Notes: generated by a model not told the origin, from the letters alone. A stretch of DNA of 30,329 nt from Saccoglossus kowalevskii (GCF_000003605.2 NW_003140815.1:539049-569377); one strand, 5' to 3'. Counted from the stretch's first letter, positions 1 to 11,665 are shown. Made by a program: numbers and translations.

Positions 1-1830
1 AGTTTACCTATGTTGTATTTTACCTTCTTCTGATTGTCCTTGTGATAGAGGTGACTTAAGGTAAGTATTATTCAGAGGAGGTATGTGCACCACTAGGAGA
101 AGCAATGAAGTAAAGAATTTTATTTTTCAATCATGGAATAGGGGTTGCTTGACTCAATGAATTTCATTTTCTAACATCCATATAAAATCATTGTTTATGA
201 GTAAAAAAACTGCGCCAATGATGAAGAGTTTTTACATATACTGGTTAGTCTTCAGATAAGCCATGTAATGATGGTCTCATGTCATATATTGAGGCCACTG
301 GACATACACTGCTTCTAAATTGTGAGCTATTCAGATGAACCATAATGCATTTATAAACATACACGTATGATAATTACTCAGCTTGTTAAGAATACTAGAT
401 CAAACTTTAGAAAGTGTGAGTAAGTCTGAATAGTCTTGTGGTCCTGACAATGTACAGCGTTACCTGTTGTAATTTATTGAATATTACTTGTTATATTATT
501 TTGAATATCATCAATCATCTAATTCTGTGATAACATTCATGCAGGATTTCAAAAATAAAAAAATTATATGCAACACAAATTATACTTTCTTATTTCTTAG
601 TTTTTGTATTTTAATCATGTTTAACCATTCAAAATATACATACAGAATATGTTACAGTGAATTGAAACTTCCAGATTATTCTGTTTTGGTAATTGTATTT
701 TGTGTGCAGTGCTTTCTGAACAATGATATTTTGTAGTCATCTGTACTGTCATCTGTCATCTGCCTGGATTAAAGTGTCACAGATAAACATTGTTCCCTTT
801 TCAGATTGAGTCATTATTTTGTATTTTTGGATTTGAAATAAAATAAACTAAAAGCGTATGTGCGTCATGCATTTTTAACAAATTAACACATTGTTAGCAT
901 GATCATATATCATCACAGAATCTGTAAGTCATTTGATCATCTGCCCACAGTGAAAACAATCAATAATTCTTTTTTCCCTAGCACACATACATTGGTGAAT
1001 TACTGCGAAAATTAAGCTTCTCACATGTCATAATATTTATATAAACAATACCCAACAGAAGGCAACCTCTCTTCAAGAATCGAGAGGGGCATGTAAGATG
1101 GCAATAACCATGTATCTTCCATGGGATATTATTGTAATATTGGTATTTATCATGTAACCATTGTACATATTATTCACATCCATATAACATTTATAACTGC
1201 TCAAACGTCATCGCACGTCGAAAAGCACATTATGCAATGGTAAAATGATTTTACCTAAATTTTATTTTAACTAGATTAATTTGTAACTATGCTAATTTAA
1301 GATGTATAAAATGTAAAAGCAGAGTCGGTGATGTGATCCAAAGATTATGCTCTGATATCACTTATCCATTGAAATGGTGTGATATTTTGGCTAGCATTAT
1401 TCTCAAACCATAAACAAATGATATCAATAATATAATAATAGACAAATCCAACATATGTCAAATGTATTCAAGCCTTTGGACAACACAGTTAGTACTTAAC
1501 CAAATTCTCTGTCCAAAACCTTGTTTTACATGCTTTAGGCAAGTGCCTGAAATGTACCAAAATGCATGATGATACATTTGATATAGAACCATTGACTGTA
1601 TTTCAGATATATTTCAATGTCCTCTTTGTATCCACAGATGGTTTATCATAAACTGTTGCATGTGATAGCATTGACTTTGACATTTTTTGCCTCTGCCAAA
1701 ATCTTCTACTAGTTCCTGCTATTCTCACTGCTATTTTATATAATATGAATGTTTTTTATATTATTTTATTAAGGACAATTTATATAGTTGAATAAAAGTA
1801 ACTTATATGAGATATTATAATTCTTATTAG
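1..1830. other. Flanking or intronic sequence, no gene seen
   Basis: AT-rich sequence with no convincing exon on either strand. The last bases, ending in TTATTAG at 1824-1830, form a plausible splice acceptor for the exon that follows, so at least the right part is probably the last intron of the acidic repeat gene. The upstream exons of that gene were not found here and may lie to the left of the window. Confidence 0.5.
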
Positions 1831-2990
1831 TGAAAGAAGAAGAAGTGGCGGCCAAAGAGGATGTTACTGTAGAGGCTGCCGTGGATGAAGATGATGCAAA
1901 AGCAAGTGATGGGGAAGAGGAAGAAGATGATGAGAAAGAAGCTGAAAGTGATGAAGAAGGTGATGAAAAGAAAAAAGAAGATACAGAAGGATCAGAGGCA
2001 GAAGATGATGACGGTGAGAAGAATGAAAAGGGAGGGGATGAGGAAGAAGAAGAAGAAAAGAAAAAGGAGACGGGCGAAGATGATGAGTTAATGGCTCTCC
2101 TTGGAGGAGGAAAAGGAGAATCGGAACAAACAGAAGATGTAGAAGAAAAGACGGAAGAAAAAAGCGAGGAAGATGATTTAATGGCTCTCCTTGGAGGGGG
2201 CAAGGAAGGGTCAGAGCAAAAAGAAGAAATAGAAGAAAAGACAGAAGAAAAGAGTGAGGAGGATGATCTAATGGCTCTCCTTGGAGGAGGAAAGGGAGGA
2301 TCAGAACAACAAGAAGAGGTAGAAGAAAGGATTGAAGAAAAGACTGAGGATGAAGATTTGATGGCTCTTTTAGGTGGAAGTAAAACTAATGATGATGAAG
2401 AAGCTGCAGGAGAGGAAGAGGGGGAGGAGGAGGAAAAGGAGGAGGAAAAAGAGGAGGAAGAGGGGGATGGGAAAGAGGAGGAGGAAGAAGAGGGGATTGC
2501 AGATAATGAAACAGAGGATAAGGAAGAAGAGGAAATGGCTGATGAGACAGAAGAGAAAAAAGACGAAACGACAGAGGAAGATGATATAATGGCTCTTTTA
2601 GGGGGAGGAGCAACTAAAAAAGATGATGAAAAAGAAGAACAGGACAAAAACAAAGAGGAAGTGTCAGTGGAGGAAAATACAGAAGCAAAATCAGAAGATA
2701 CTGAACCCGAAAAAGTAGAAGAGAAAGAGGAAGATAAAAAAGAGGAAGTGGAAGAAGAGAAGAAGGAGGAAGACGATGATTTAATGGCTCTTTTGGGAGG
2801 CAAATCAAAGAAAGACGATGAAGATGAAGATTCTTCTAGAAGTCCATACAGAAGCCCATACAGTCGAAGAAAGTGGGCTGATGATGACGATGATGAAGAT
2901 TCAGGTATGAGATTCTTGAGGTCAGGAAGTGGAAGAAGAAGAAGACAATTAGATGATGAAGATGAAGATGTCATGGCATTTCTTGGGTAA
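1831..2990 (+). CDS. 3' terminal exon of an acidic LMALLGG-repeat protein
   Basis: I do not recognise this gene. After the acceptor AG at 1829-1830 the reading frame (first full codon 1833) stays open for 385 codons to TAA at 2988-2990. The exon starts with two bases of a split codon, so the protein begins upstream. The composition is dominated by Glu, Asp and Lys and is almost certainly disordered. The motif LMALLGG occurs at 2088, 2178, 2268, 2358 and 2781, with IMALLGG at 2586 and VMAFLG as the last residues (2970). The first three units are exactly 90 bases (30 residues) long, each with an EEKTEEKSEED-like linker; later units are separated by longer Glu-rich linkers. Before the C-terminus is a basic, Ser-rich stretch (RSPYRSPYSRRKW, then GSGRRRR). 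Each LMALL core fits LXXLL, the nuclear-receptor box, but also resembles other acidic-hydrophobic docking motifs. There is no signal peptide or membrane segment in this exon. The 401-codon Ser-rich frame on the opposite strand is a by-product of the purine-rich coding strand. Confidence 0.8.
2088..2357 (+). repeat. Three 90-bp in-frame tandem units within the acidic exon
   Basis: Three consecutive units start at 2088, 2178 and 2268, each encoding LMALLGGGK, a Gly/Ser-Glu-Gln segment, an acidic linker and EED or DED before the next unit. The period is exactly 30 codons. A fourth motif copy follows at 2358 but its linker is different, and the fifth to seventh copies are irregularly spaced. Bases at the motif cores (ATGGCTCTCCTTGGAGG) are nearly identical in units 1 to 3, while units 4 to 6 use other codons, so the exact array looks younger than the wider repeat. 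Confidence 0.85.
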
Positions 2991-4237
2991 TCAAATATGC
3001 GACGAATATTTACAGTTATCCCTGCCAGTTACTAGTCATAAACAGACATATGAACATTGTGCTACGTGATTTATTTAATAATAATACAAAACCAAAAACC
3101 ATTAGCAATAAGTAAGTAAGTAACTAGCTAATTAATTAATGTGTACATAAACACAAAATTTAACCTAAAATGTTCAGGCCAAACTATAAATATTTAGACT
3201 TTTAGGACACAATATTTGCTCTCTAACAAAAAATCACAATGGATTGGTTCTTTTAGAGGGATAGAGCCATTTCTCTTTCTTTTCCTTAGATGGACATCAC
3301 GTCATTCTTTGTCTCCAAGTGGTATTTTTAATTTTGCTGAGGCTTTATGCTAATTTATCCCCATCCGATGAGAAATGATTGTCTGCCCCTAAACTGACTG
3401 GTTCTTCTGCTCACGTGATATGTATGTATATGTAAATAAATTTTATTTTCACTGTGGCACACAAACAGGCTTCCGAGTCTTATTATTTTAACAACCCAAC
3501 CTCTACATTGTTCCCCGTCACATTCCCATTCGGCAAGTCACTACCACATCTTATGTTCAGCATAATGTTTCCCACAAAAAAACTTACCTTGAAACTGTGT
3601 TTTTTAGACGTCTATCGCTGCCCCTCGTTTTTGTTCCAAAGATATGTGTATACTAATCTGCATATTTGCTCTTTAAGCAACTAGAAATGTGATCATAAAT
3701 TGGATACTACTAAGCAACAATATAATATTAATTCCTAATAATTTTTAATCTTTACCTTGCCAATGATATAACATACAATTACTGTAATGTTTGCAATCAT
3801 GTATTATTATATCTAATCTATTTACCTTGTAATTTCGGTAATTCAAGACGTAGTCAATACAACAGAAAGTGTATTCTCAAGTGAGATGATTTTCACTTTA
3901 GCTAAATTAAGATTCTGTTAATTTATGCATTGAGCGAAATTCAAAATTTCATCTACAGCCTGATATTGCCCATATAGTGTGTATGAGAAAATCTTGATTC
4001 TATGTGCAGTAATTAGTGTTTGAGAGGTAGTATAGACGAAATTCATTATGTTTAATATTATTGCATGTTGATAGATGTAATACGTCGTTTATTTAGCTTG
4101 CAACATATTTTCTTCAAATAATGTGTGAATGTGTGCATGCTGCCTTTGAACTATTAGTACGTACCAATAATTTAAGTGCATGCGCATTTCCCCTTTTGTT
4201 AATTATTTCAACAAACTATTCTGTATCGTTACTGGAG
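2991..4237. other. 3' UTR and intergenic DNA, no further gene seen
   Basis: The first part is probably the 3' untranslated region of the acidic repeat gene. A short run of GTAA and TTAA repeats lies near 3112-3140. Open frames here (for example 3454-3684) have no recognisable domains, splice context or coding-like composition. Confidence 0.4.
3435..3440 (+). terminator. Possible polyadenylation signal AATAAA
   Basis: This is the first clear AATAAA on the plus strand after the stop codon at 2990, about 445 bases downstream. In AT-rich DNA such hexamers are common by chance, so it is only the best positional candidate for the 3' end of the acidic repeat gene. Confidence 0.3.
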
Positions 4238-4434
4238 TGTGTAATAAAGGGTTCGATGGTCCCTCGTGTGCCCTGATTAAAGCGGGAGGGTTGTCACCTG
4301 CGCAAGTGCGAGAATTGAGTCCCAAGCGACGCTTGTTTGTAAACAATGAAACGCTGTGGCCATCTGACGTATGCGCAGATGACGACTCCGCCGCTTCCAG
4401 AGAATGGGTGCTGATGGGAACCAGCGAAGTTATG
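4238..4434 (+). CDS. Candidate internal exon with the end of an EGF-like module
   Basis: An open frame from 4180 to 4449 becomes clearly richer in G and C from about 4238. It encodes VCNKGFDGPSCAL, which matches the C-x-x-G-F-x-G-P-x-C end of EGF-like domains, followed by about 50 polar residues with further Cys and Trp (LWPSDVC, REWVLMG). A possible acceptor is GGAG at 4234-4237 behind a pyrimidine-rich stretch, and a possible donor is ATG|GTAACG at 4434/4435; read this way the exon enters in phase 1 and leaves in phase 0. If unspliced the frame stops at 4447-4449. Known: such modules occur in secreted and cell-surface proteins. Inferred: this is one exon of such a gene. No partner exons were found, so a decayed gene fragment is equally possible. 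Confidence 0.3.
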
Positions 4435-5464
4435 GTAACGGTAGTTTAATAATTAAATAATGTCACCTGTATTGTCTCCATACTAATAGTGAATAAATGT
4501 GGATCGTAAATTATCCATAAAGCGTAGATGGTTTATATTCATGGGTGAAACGTGTACAAAGGGATGACACGTCATACGTTGATACCCTGTCTCATGTGTA
4601 TGGTTGTACAACGGCACAGCGAATCAACCCGAGTCAAGTATATTTTTTCTAAATTTCGCAGTGAAAAGGGTTATACTTTTCATGTACGGAAAACCAAAAA
4701 AATGTACTTTTGAAAAAAATTATAGATTTTAATATTATTGTAGGTTTTACTGAATTTTTTTTGCTTTCTCAGTTAAATGTGTGTGTGATTTTTGGTTTTC
4801 TAGAAAATTTTCACAACATTTTCGCTTTGCAGATTGTTTTCCTACAGAATCCACTACCTACCCGTGTGTTTAACCCCTAAACGCAGAGATTATCTGTAAA
4901 TGTAAAAAATACAATCCCGAATTGTACTTGACTTAAGGGCTACTTTAATAGGAAAAGTGGGAAGATTGCCCAGGGACTATTATTGAATTCTAACAGGCCA
5001 AAAAAGTCAATAATACTTTAGGACGAGATTTTGGGCTCAAAAAGTGTTCTATGCTTGTGACAGACTTTAACTGTTGAATGAGGTATTGGTGGATGTAACA
5101 TTATATCCATTCACAAGACTAGAGACGAAGGACGCATACAAGTATCACAGTGTAAGACTGGGTCTGAGATGAGGGGTTGGGGGTTGGTTTGGTTGTGGCG
5201 GCGATCACTCCCATTGAAAAGGTATATTGAAAATGTATGTGTAACGGTTTTGACCTCCGTTTTGGGGTTTGGTCTATCTTTTTGACCTGCGTTTCTAAGA
5301 TTTGAGAACAGTTAAACAACTTTTTGGTCATAGGGAGGGGGTTATTAAACATCGTCTATAATGTAAGCAAGGTTAGGTGCAACATGGTCTTCTGATCCGG
5401 AATATTCCTATCCGGGATTCCGCATCGAGAGTCAATATCAATTTCCCCACACGAACTGCCTCCA
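4435..5464. other. Intergenic or intronic stretch, nothing firm
   Basis: Mostly AT-rich. 5100-5350 is more G-rich on the plus strand (GGGGTTGGGGGTTGG near 5173), but frames there lack recognisable content. 5350-5464 could be 5' untranslated sequence of the candidate exon that follows. Confidence 0.3.
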
Positions 5465-5513
5465 ATGGTACGGTCGGTGGATTCATGGAGAGTATCAATG
5501 ATTGGTGAAATTA
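5465..5513 (+). CDS. Candidate first coding exon (MVRSVDSWRVSMIGEI)
   Basis: An ATG at 5465 with G at +4 opens a 16-codon frame that runs into a near-ideal donor, TTA|GTAAGT at 5513/5514, leaving in phase 1. The surrounding 5350-5513 is GC-richer than its neighbourhood, and the frame is open upstream to a TGA near 5380. I do not recognise the peptide. No downstream exon in the matching phase was identified: a good acceptor at 5860 (TTTTTTCCAG) would give a stop three codons later in this frame. The donor is seen directly; the exon is inferred. Confidence 0.28.
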
Positions 5514-6878
5514 GTAAGTACTAGTATTATATTTGCAATGACGCGCATCTTAAAATGGGCAACTTTATTTGTGTTAACACTAGATTAGGTACCTGAATAA
5601 GTTTTTTACCTTCATAAACATTATTTAATTATAGCAGTTGTGATCGTGTAAAATGATTCGTATTCTTATTGACACTTATTTAGCCTTTAGTATGCAATGT
5701 TTTAATTGGCACTTTTGGCGTTTTTACCCAAGTTGGTGACTTGTATATACGTTAGGCATGTTTGCTCTTTTGCATGTTGTATGTTACGCATATTTTTTTT
5801 TTTTTTGATAAACGTGGGCTGCTGAGTATAACTAGGATTTACGTTAGATATTTTTTCCAGGATCTGCGTGATTTGCAATTTGGGCTTTGCTGTGACCCCT
5901 CTGTCAGTTCAGCATAGGCGCATTTCCCTTGGTGCATTCATGGATGTACTTCTTGGTACATTCAAACACGGTTACAAGTAACCGTTTGTAACCGTGATTC
6001 ACATGACCATATGTTGTTTCCAGGGAATTAATTTCTCACAGTACGTTTTATTCAGGTGAATGTTTAATCTGTACCTGTATTTGCGAGTTAAAAGCCCATA
6101 AACAGTATTCAAAAATAGAGAATATTGAATTATTCAACAAAAAAAGTATTCTGCTAATGGAAGAACCAAAATGTTGTTTCACTTCGTTGTTATGCAGTAG
6201 CAAATTTGGATGTTGAAACGCCCTCAACGATAATAGCGCACATAAATCTAAACTGAACTAATGACTTTTGATGCCAGTTGACAGATTTTCGTCTGTTGTA
6301 GACACAAGTGCCAATGCTTCAATTTTAACCCCTGTATTGTACAATATTTTGCGACAGAATGTGGGCACACTTTTTTTTAGAATGTTATGAACTATGTACA
6401 AAAATGTTATTGAAATTGGTCCAGACATGTCAAAAAGCTCTACCCACTGTATTTAATATAGTTATTTATAACTTATTAAATAGAAAATAACATAATCTAG
6501 AAAAAAAATCAAAGACAGTTTAGAAAGAACGCCAGTGTTGGAGGCTGAGATTGAAATTTTTAAAACTAAACAAAAATGTAAGATTAGCACATTAAAGCCT
6601 GTGCACTGAAACATGTTTGGGATGCACACTGCGAGAGAAATCTAATCTACTGTATACAAATCATACATACAACTAAGGAACCACATTTAATTGTGTATCT
6701 GTAAACTGGCTGATTATGCAAATTTGGCGATTAATATGATCAACCAAAAACACTAATCAGGTCTGGGAGGATTACAGATTATCTTAATGAACCAAGTGCG
6801 ATTGAAATCTGTTGAGTGATATTCATATTTCTATGAACGAGCAATCAATTGGCTAATCTATACAAATTAGGTATGCAA
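5514..6878. other. Non-coding stretch
   Basis: Apart from the hairpin at 5967-5996 and an isolated acceptor-like site at 5860, I see no gene, RNA gene or clear mobile element. Confidence 0.4.
5967..5996. repeat. Perfect 11-bp inverted repeat (hairpin)
   Basis: CACGGTTACAA at 5967-5977 is followed after 8 bases by its exact reverse complement TTGTAACCGTG at 5986-5996. The loop itself contains GTAACCGT, so the GTAACC unit occurs several times in alternating orientation. It lies in otherwise featureless DNA. Confidence 0.75.
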
Positions 6879-7075
6879 AATACTGTAAAATACTTTATTT
6901 TTAATAGCTGGAATTAATTTTCACCGAAATGATTTTTGGGTGTTTTTTTTTTATGGAATTTATTGTCACTGAATTTTGAAAAGTTAAATGTAAAATATAA
7001 GAATAAAGGTGAATTCGCTGGATTATATTATCACCAACTCATCCCTTCAGCAAAAATACAGTATTTTACAGTATT
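6879..7075. mobile_element. Miniature inverted-repeat element, 197 bp
   Basis: The 22-base ends AATACTGTAAAATACTTTATTT (6879-6900) and its reverse complement (7054-7075) match at 21 positions. Inside are GCTGG-AATTAATTTTCACCG (from 6908) and GAATTCGCTGGATTATATTATC (from 7012), in the style of a family of short elements seen again at 12522-12660 and 16355-16640. No coding capacity. A target duplication is not evident, so the exact boundaries are uncertain. Confidence 0.6.
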
Positions 7076-7605
7076 CCAAACTATCTACATATATGCATTT
7101 ATACGTTGTGGAACAAGCAACTTGTACAACTTCAAATGAGTCATTCTACAACTGGCATATAATACGACTGCAATCAATGTGTCCATGTACATACCAGAAT
7201 TGATAGTGTATCCTTGCAACTATGTTAATTTTTCTATAGACACTTATTTTTACTATTTGTTGAATTTTGATACATGATCAACCCTATTTTCACCACAAAT
7301 TCAATAGAATAAAATTCTAGGCAGTTCCAACATCCAACCCACATAATACTTGCATTCCAATCTATGATATAATTATTATAGAATAAGCATCCTGAAATCT
7401 GATTCGCTGAAATGGCCCAGCCATGTTAGAAAAGAAATTACAGAGAATCTGTAATTTTACTTTGCATCAAATTTATTATACAAATACAGTTACACAATTT
7501 TTTTCATGATTCAAGTATTTTTATTCAATGTTCTGAAAATAAAATCCACAAGTACAAAACTCAATTGTCAAATATCTGCTAACAGATGCATTTCAAAATA
7601 CCTTG

Positions 7606-7709
7606 TACTGTATTTGCTCTATTAGTAGAATATGCGCTTACACAAATGGAAGTTACGTCTATGATCAAAAATGCAATTTACATGCACTTCTAATAGAGTA
7701 AATACGGTA
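7606..7709. mobile_element. Miniature inverted-repeat element, about 104 bp, TA-flanked
   Basis: CTGTATTTGCTCTATTAG at 7608-7625 pairs with CTAATAGAGTAAATACGG at 7690-7707 with two mismatches, and both ends are flanked by TA (7606-7607 and 7708-7709). A TA flank fits the target preference of Tc1/mariner-like transposases (established for that superfamily), so this could be a non-autonomous mariner-type element. No coding sequence. Confidence 0.6.
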
Positions 7710-9125
7710 TCAGTAAAAACATACATTATAAAATACCATATATCCGTAAAAATATGAATTAAATAAATGATTATTTCAATATTTCTTGAATTAAACATTT
7801 TGTCACGTTAGCTGTTGTAAATACTTCTCCTAAACTTATGCTCATTACATTTTTACTGTCCAATATTGTCACAATTGGACAGCTTGACAAATACATGACA
7901 AAAATCACACACAAATTATTGTGAATCCCTGTGTAAAGAACTGAAAATTCTTTACTATTAGAAGAATTGTAGTGCCAATTACGGTAGTCTTGCTGACTAC
8001 ATCAAGTAAAGTATTAATTTCACACATTGTATACATGGGACCCATATTAAATTTTACAACCCAAAGCCTTTAATTTGGGTTTTTAATATTGTAACAAAAG
8101 ATCTAATATTCTACAAGTTATAAGCATATATTATAATCACTGTAATAAAGTTTTATTGTCAGCCAAATTACCTTGAATACCCTCTCATTTAAACACAACC
8201 AACCTTGTACGTAACGTCCAAAGTATGTTCTGTCGCTACAGAAACATTAATAAAGTGGTCCTATGAATTCAAAAGAAAGGTACCGAATGGCGAGCGTAAT
8301 GCAAACAACTGAAGAGTCTGATGTGCATCTCTGAAGCAAAGTGTACAACTATAGGAAAAACATAATAAACATACAAAGGTTTGCTTTTTCAGCGCATATA
8401 TTTGATTGAGAGGTTTAATTTATTTTGCCATGCTTTTGAATCAAATTCCAATTCACACTTATTTGCCCATTTCAAATCCAGTAATTCGGAACAAAGTGGA
8501 ATTCTGACAGAATTATTTCACAGTGCACAAATTTAGACCATTCAATTTTTTACACAATAGTCCCAAAGCTTATGAAATGTTGCGCATAATATACTGATAT
8601 AATATGCATGTGTCTTAATAGTACTGTTTTTTGACTTGGCAATAGGACATCAATCAAGCCAAAGTCGTGGGTTGAATCGATTTGGGTACATTTCATTCAA
8701 TTCGATACAATTGACTGTAACCATAACACCATTTTAGCATTTTACTATGTAAATCCATTTGATCAGTAGTCATTATGACAAAAATGCCTATTTAACATGA
8801 ATTTAACAGATTCTCAAAAGCTATTTGAAGTAATACCTTCATTCATGAATGATTTTATATGGGTCCCATGCAAAAGAACACAGATAAAATTTAAGTGCAT
8901 GCTTTCGGTATTTTTGCCAACAAATATACATGCAACGTAACATAATTATTGCAGATTTAAAGGCAAATAAATTATTACATAGCATACACTACTACTAAGT
9001 AGCCAAATGTACATAATAGTGAATTCAGTGGAATCAATTCTAAACTCCCTAATTGCTGAATGACTGTCAGTGGGAATCATGAACTTATACGGTAAAAATT
9101 TAGCGGACTACAGTATTCTTCAGTA
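7710..9125. other. Non-coding stretch, including probable 3' UTR of the minus-strand gene
   Basis: AT-rich without exon signals. If the minus-strand exon at 9126-9616 is terminal, the right part is its 3' untranslated region. A minus-strand AATAAA (TTTATT on the plus strand) at 8419-8424 is a candidate poly(A) signal about 700 bases past the stop; others occur further left. Confidence 0.4.
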
Positions 9126-9707
<582 letters not shown>

Positions 9708-10749
9708 TTACATTAGTATTAGATTTTAATGGATTATCAAAAAAACAATGACAATTTATGGTCGTACCAAAGAGGTCAAAACTACAGTAGAAGTGTAAAT
9801 TAATTGCGAAATAATGTGGTGGAGTGGGTGTTGGGGTGTGCGTTACTGTCTGGTATTTGTATCCATCAAATTCATCTAGCTTCTTACTAACAACATAATT
9901 CAATCAATACATTTTGCTCGAGTTGTACCTTCTAATTTGCCACAGTCATCACGCAGCACACATGCATTCAGATTTCATGGAAACAAAGTATTACACACAC
10001 CAATAGTGTATATCTCAGCACATACCAAAACATGTATGTGAACTGATCTCTGCTCCAATGGGAGTCTGGATCGAAACACAGCACACCCCGAGAATGGCTG
10101 CCTGAATGAATGCACTGCACAAACTGAAATCACGCCCTTGGTGGTGGATTATTTATATTTACTGATTTATATAACATGGCAATAGAGAAGTGCAGCTAGA
10201 TTTTTGAGAAACATATGGTCTGATGCCAAGTTAGAAAAGAAGATATGGGTCTGATTAACATGAACATATTCGACATGTGCCGAGGTCCCATGTGAACATA
10301 GGTTAGCTATGTGTCACATGAGAACTGCATCGAACTTGACACGCTTCAACCACTATTGTGCTTTACTTGATTTGGACATGCATGTAATTTAGCACAATAT
10401 ACTGTCATACTGTCAAAGAACCCCTTTTCATAAAACAATTAAAGTTATAGTGAATGTCACTAATCTTTTCCACGTTTTGATCAAATGTCACAAATTAATA
10501 ACAAGTTTCCGACTTATGTAGTTACAGTCAACTTGGTACAGTGCCGTATGAAATAATCCATGGTTGGTAGCTTTTTCATCTATATAGCAAATTAACGTTA
10601 CCTTGGTGTCAATCATGTCCCCTTTTACAACAAGTGACAGTAGCTAATAACAAGTCATTGTCAATGACACGTCCCCGTTCTGTTCATATTTGAGTGACAT
10701 ATACATTCAAAGCAGATCATGACCGAAATCTCGGACCACTTTCAGTGGT

Positions 10750-11665
10750 CTGATCCGAAATGCACCTGCATATGTACAACACATTGTACTAAATCTGAAC
10801 AAAATCCATCCATGCATGACTGAGATCCGGTTTCGGAATTGTGAAAATACGTGATTTTGATGCATTTTTGGCCTTAAAATGGCCATCATTCAGCTATTGT
10901 TAAGCGGATCATGAAACAAATGCACATATCTATTTGTGACATGATGTACCATGTGTGTGTGAAGTTTGAACTTGATCAATCCAGACATGTCTTGGATACG
11001 GATCCAGAACTGAATTCTTTAAAACAAAATGGCTGCCAGTCGGCCATTTCGAACTTGATCCGAAAAAAAAAAATGACGTGCATCAAGGTCCTGTTATGTT
11101 TAATGTATGTATCAAATTTGAACAAAATCCGTCCATGCATAACTGAGATCCGGGTCCGGAATGGTGAAAATGTGCGATTTCAATGCATTTTCGGCATTAA
11201 AGCGGCCGCCATTTGGCTATCGTTAATGAGATCATGAAACAAATGCACATACGTATTTGTGACATGATGTACTTTGTGTGTGTGAAGTTTGAACTCGATC
11301 AATCCAGGCATGTCTCAGATACGGATCCAGAACTGAATTCATTAAAACAAAATGGCCGCCAGTCGGCCATTTCACACTCGATCCAAAAAAAAAACATGAC
11401 ATGCATCAAGGTCCTATTATGTTTAATGTATGTACCAAATTTGAACAAAATCCGTCCATGCATAACTGAGATCCGGGTCCGGAATGGCGAAAATGTGCGA
11501 TTTCAATGCATTTTCGGCCTTAAAGCGGTCGCCATTTGGCTATCGTTAATCGGATCATGAAAAAAATGCATGTGCATATGTCCCATATAATGTGTGATGT
11601 ATGAGTGAAGTTTGAACTTAATCGGTCCATGCATGTTTGAGATACAGGTGATCACGGACGCACAC
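10750..11665 (+). repeat. 323-bp tandem array, about 2.8 units
   Basis: Units of 323 bp repeat at high identity. The marker GTGAAGTTTGAAC starts at 10959, 11282 and 11605, exactly 323 apart. A half unit (10750-10908) precedes and a third of a unit (11555-11665) follows. Each unit contains an internal AATGGC(T/C)GCCAGTCGGCCATT inverted repeat, an A-run, CCGTCCATGCATAACTGAGA and a TTTGGCTATCGTTAA junction. The array ends near 11665-11720 with ATCACGGACGCACACAGGG and AAGTCCCCGTTTTCGGACTA, a GC-richer, foldback-prone tail. Similar-looking frames of 108 and 115 codons in successive units reflect repeated DNA; 323 is not a multiple of 3, so they are not one repeated protein. Confidence 0.9.

Noticed and set aside
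1769-2974. 401-codon Ser-rich frame on the minus strand
   Set aside because: It is the antisense of a purine-rich acidic coding exon; poly-Ser from GAA/GAG-rich complements is a composition artefact.
5861-5917. Acceptor TTTTTTCCAG followed by a 19-codon open frame (DLRDLQFGLCC...)
   Set aside because: The phase does not fit the candidate donor at 5513, and the only compatible partner (the weak exon ending at 4434) is itself unproven.
9820-9903. Minus-strand peptide KKLDEFDGYKYQT with a donor-like GTAACG
   Set aside because: No convincing acceptor in phase with either LIAT1-like exon; the rest of the frame is a CCCAC-type repeat.
10911-11560. Two similar frames of 108 and 115 codons
   Set aside because: They fall in successive units of the 323-bp array, are not in a constant phase with the unit, and have no recognisable content.
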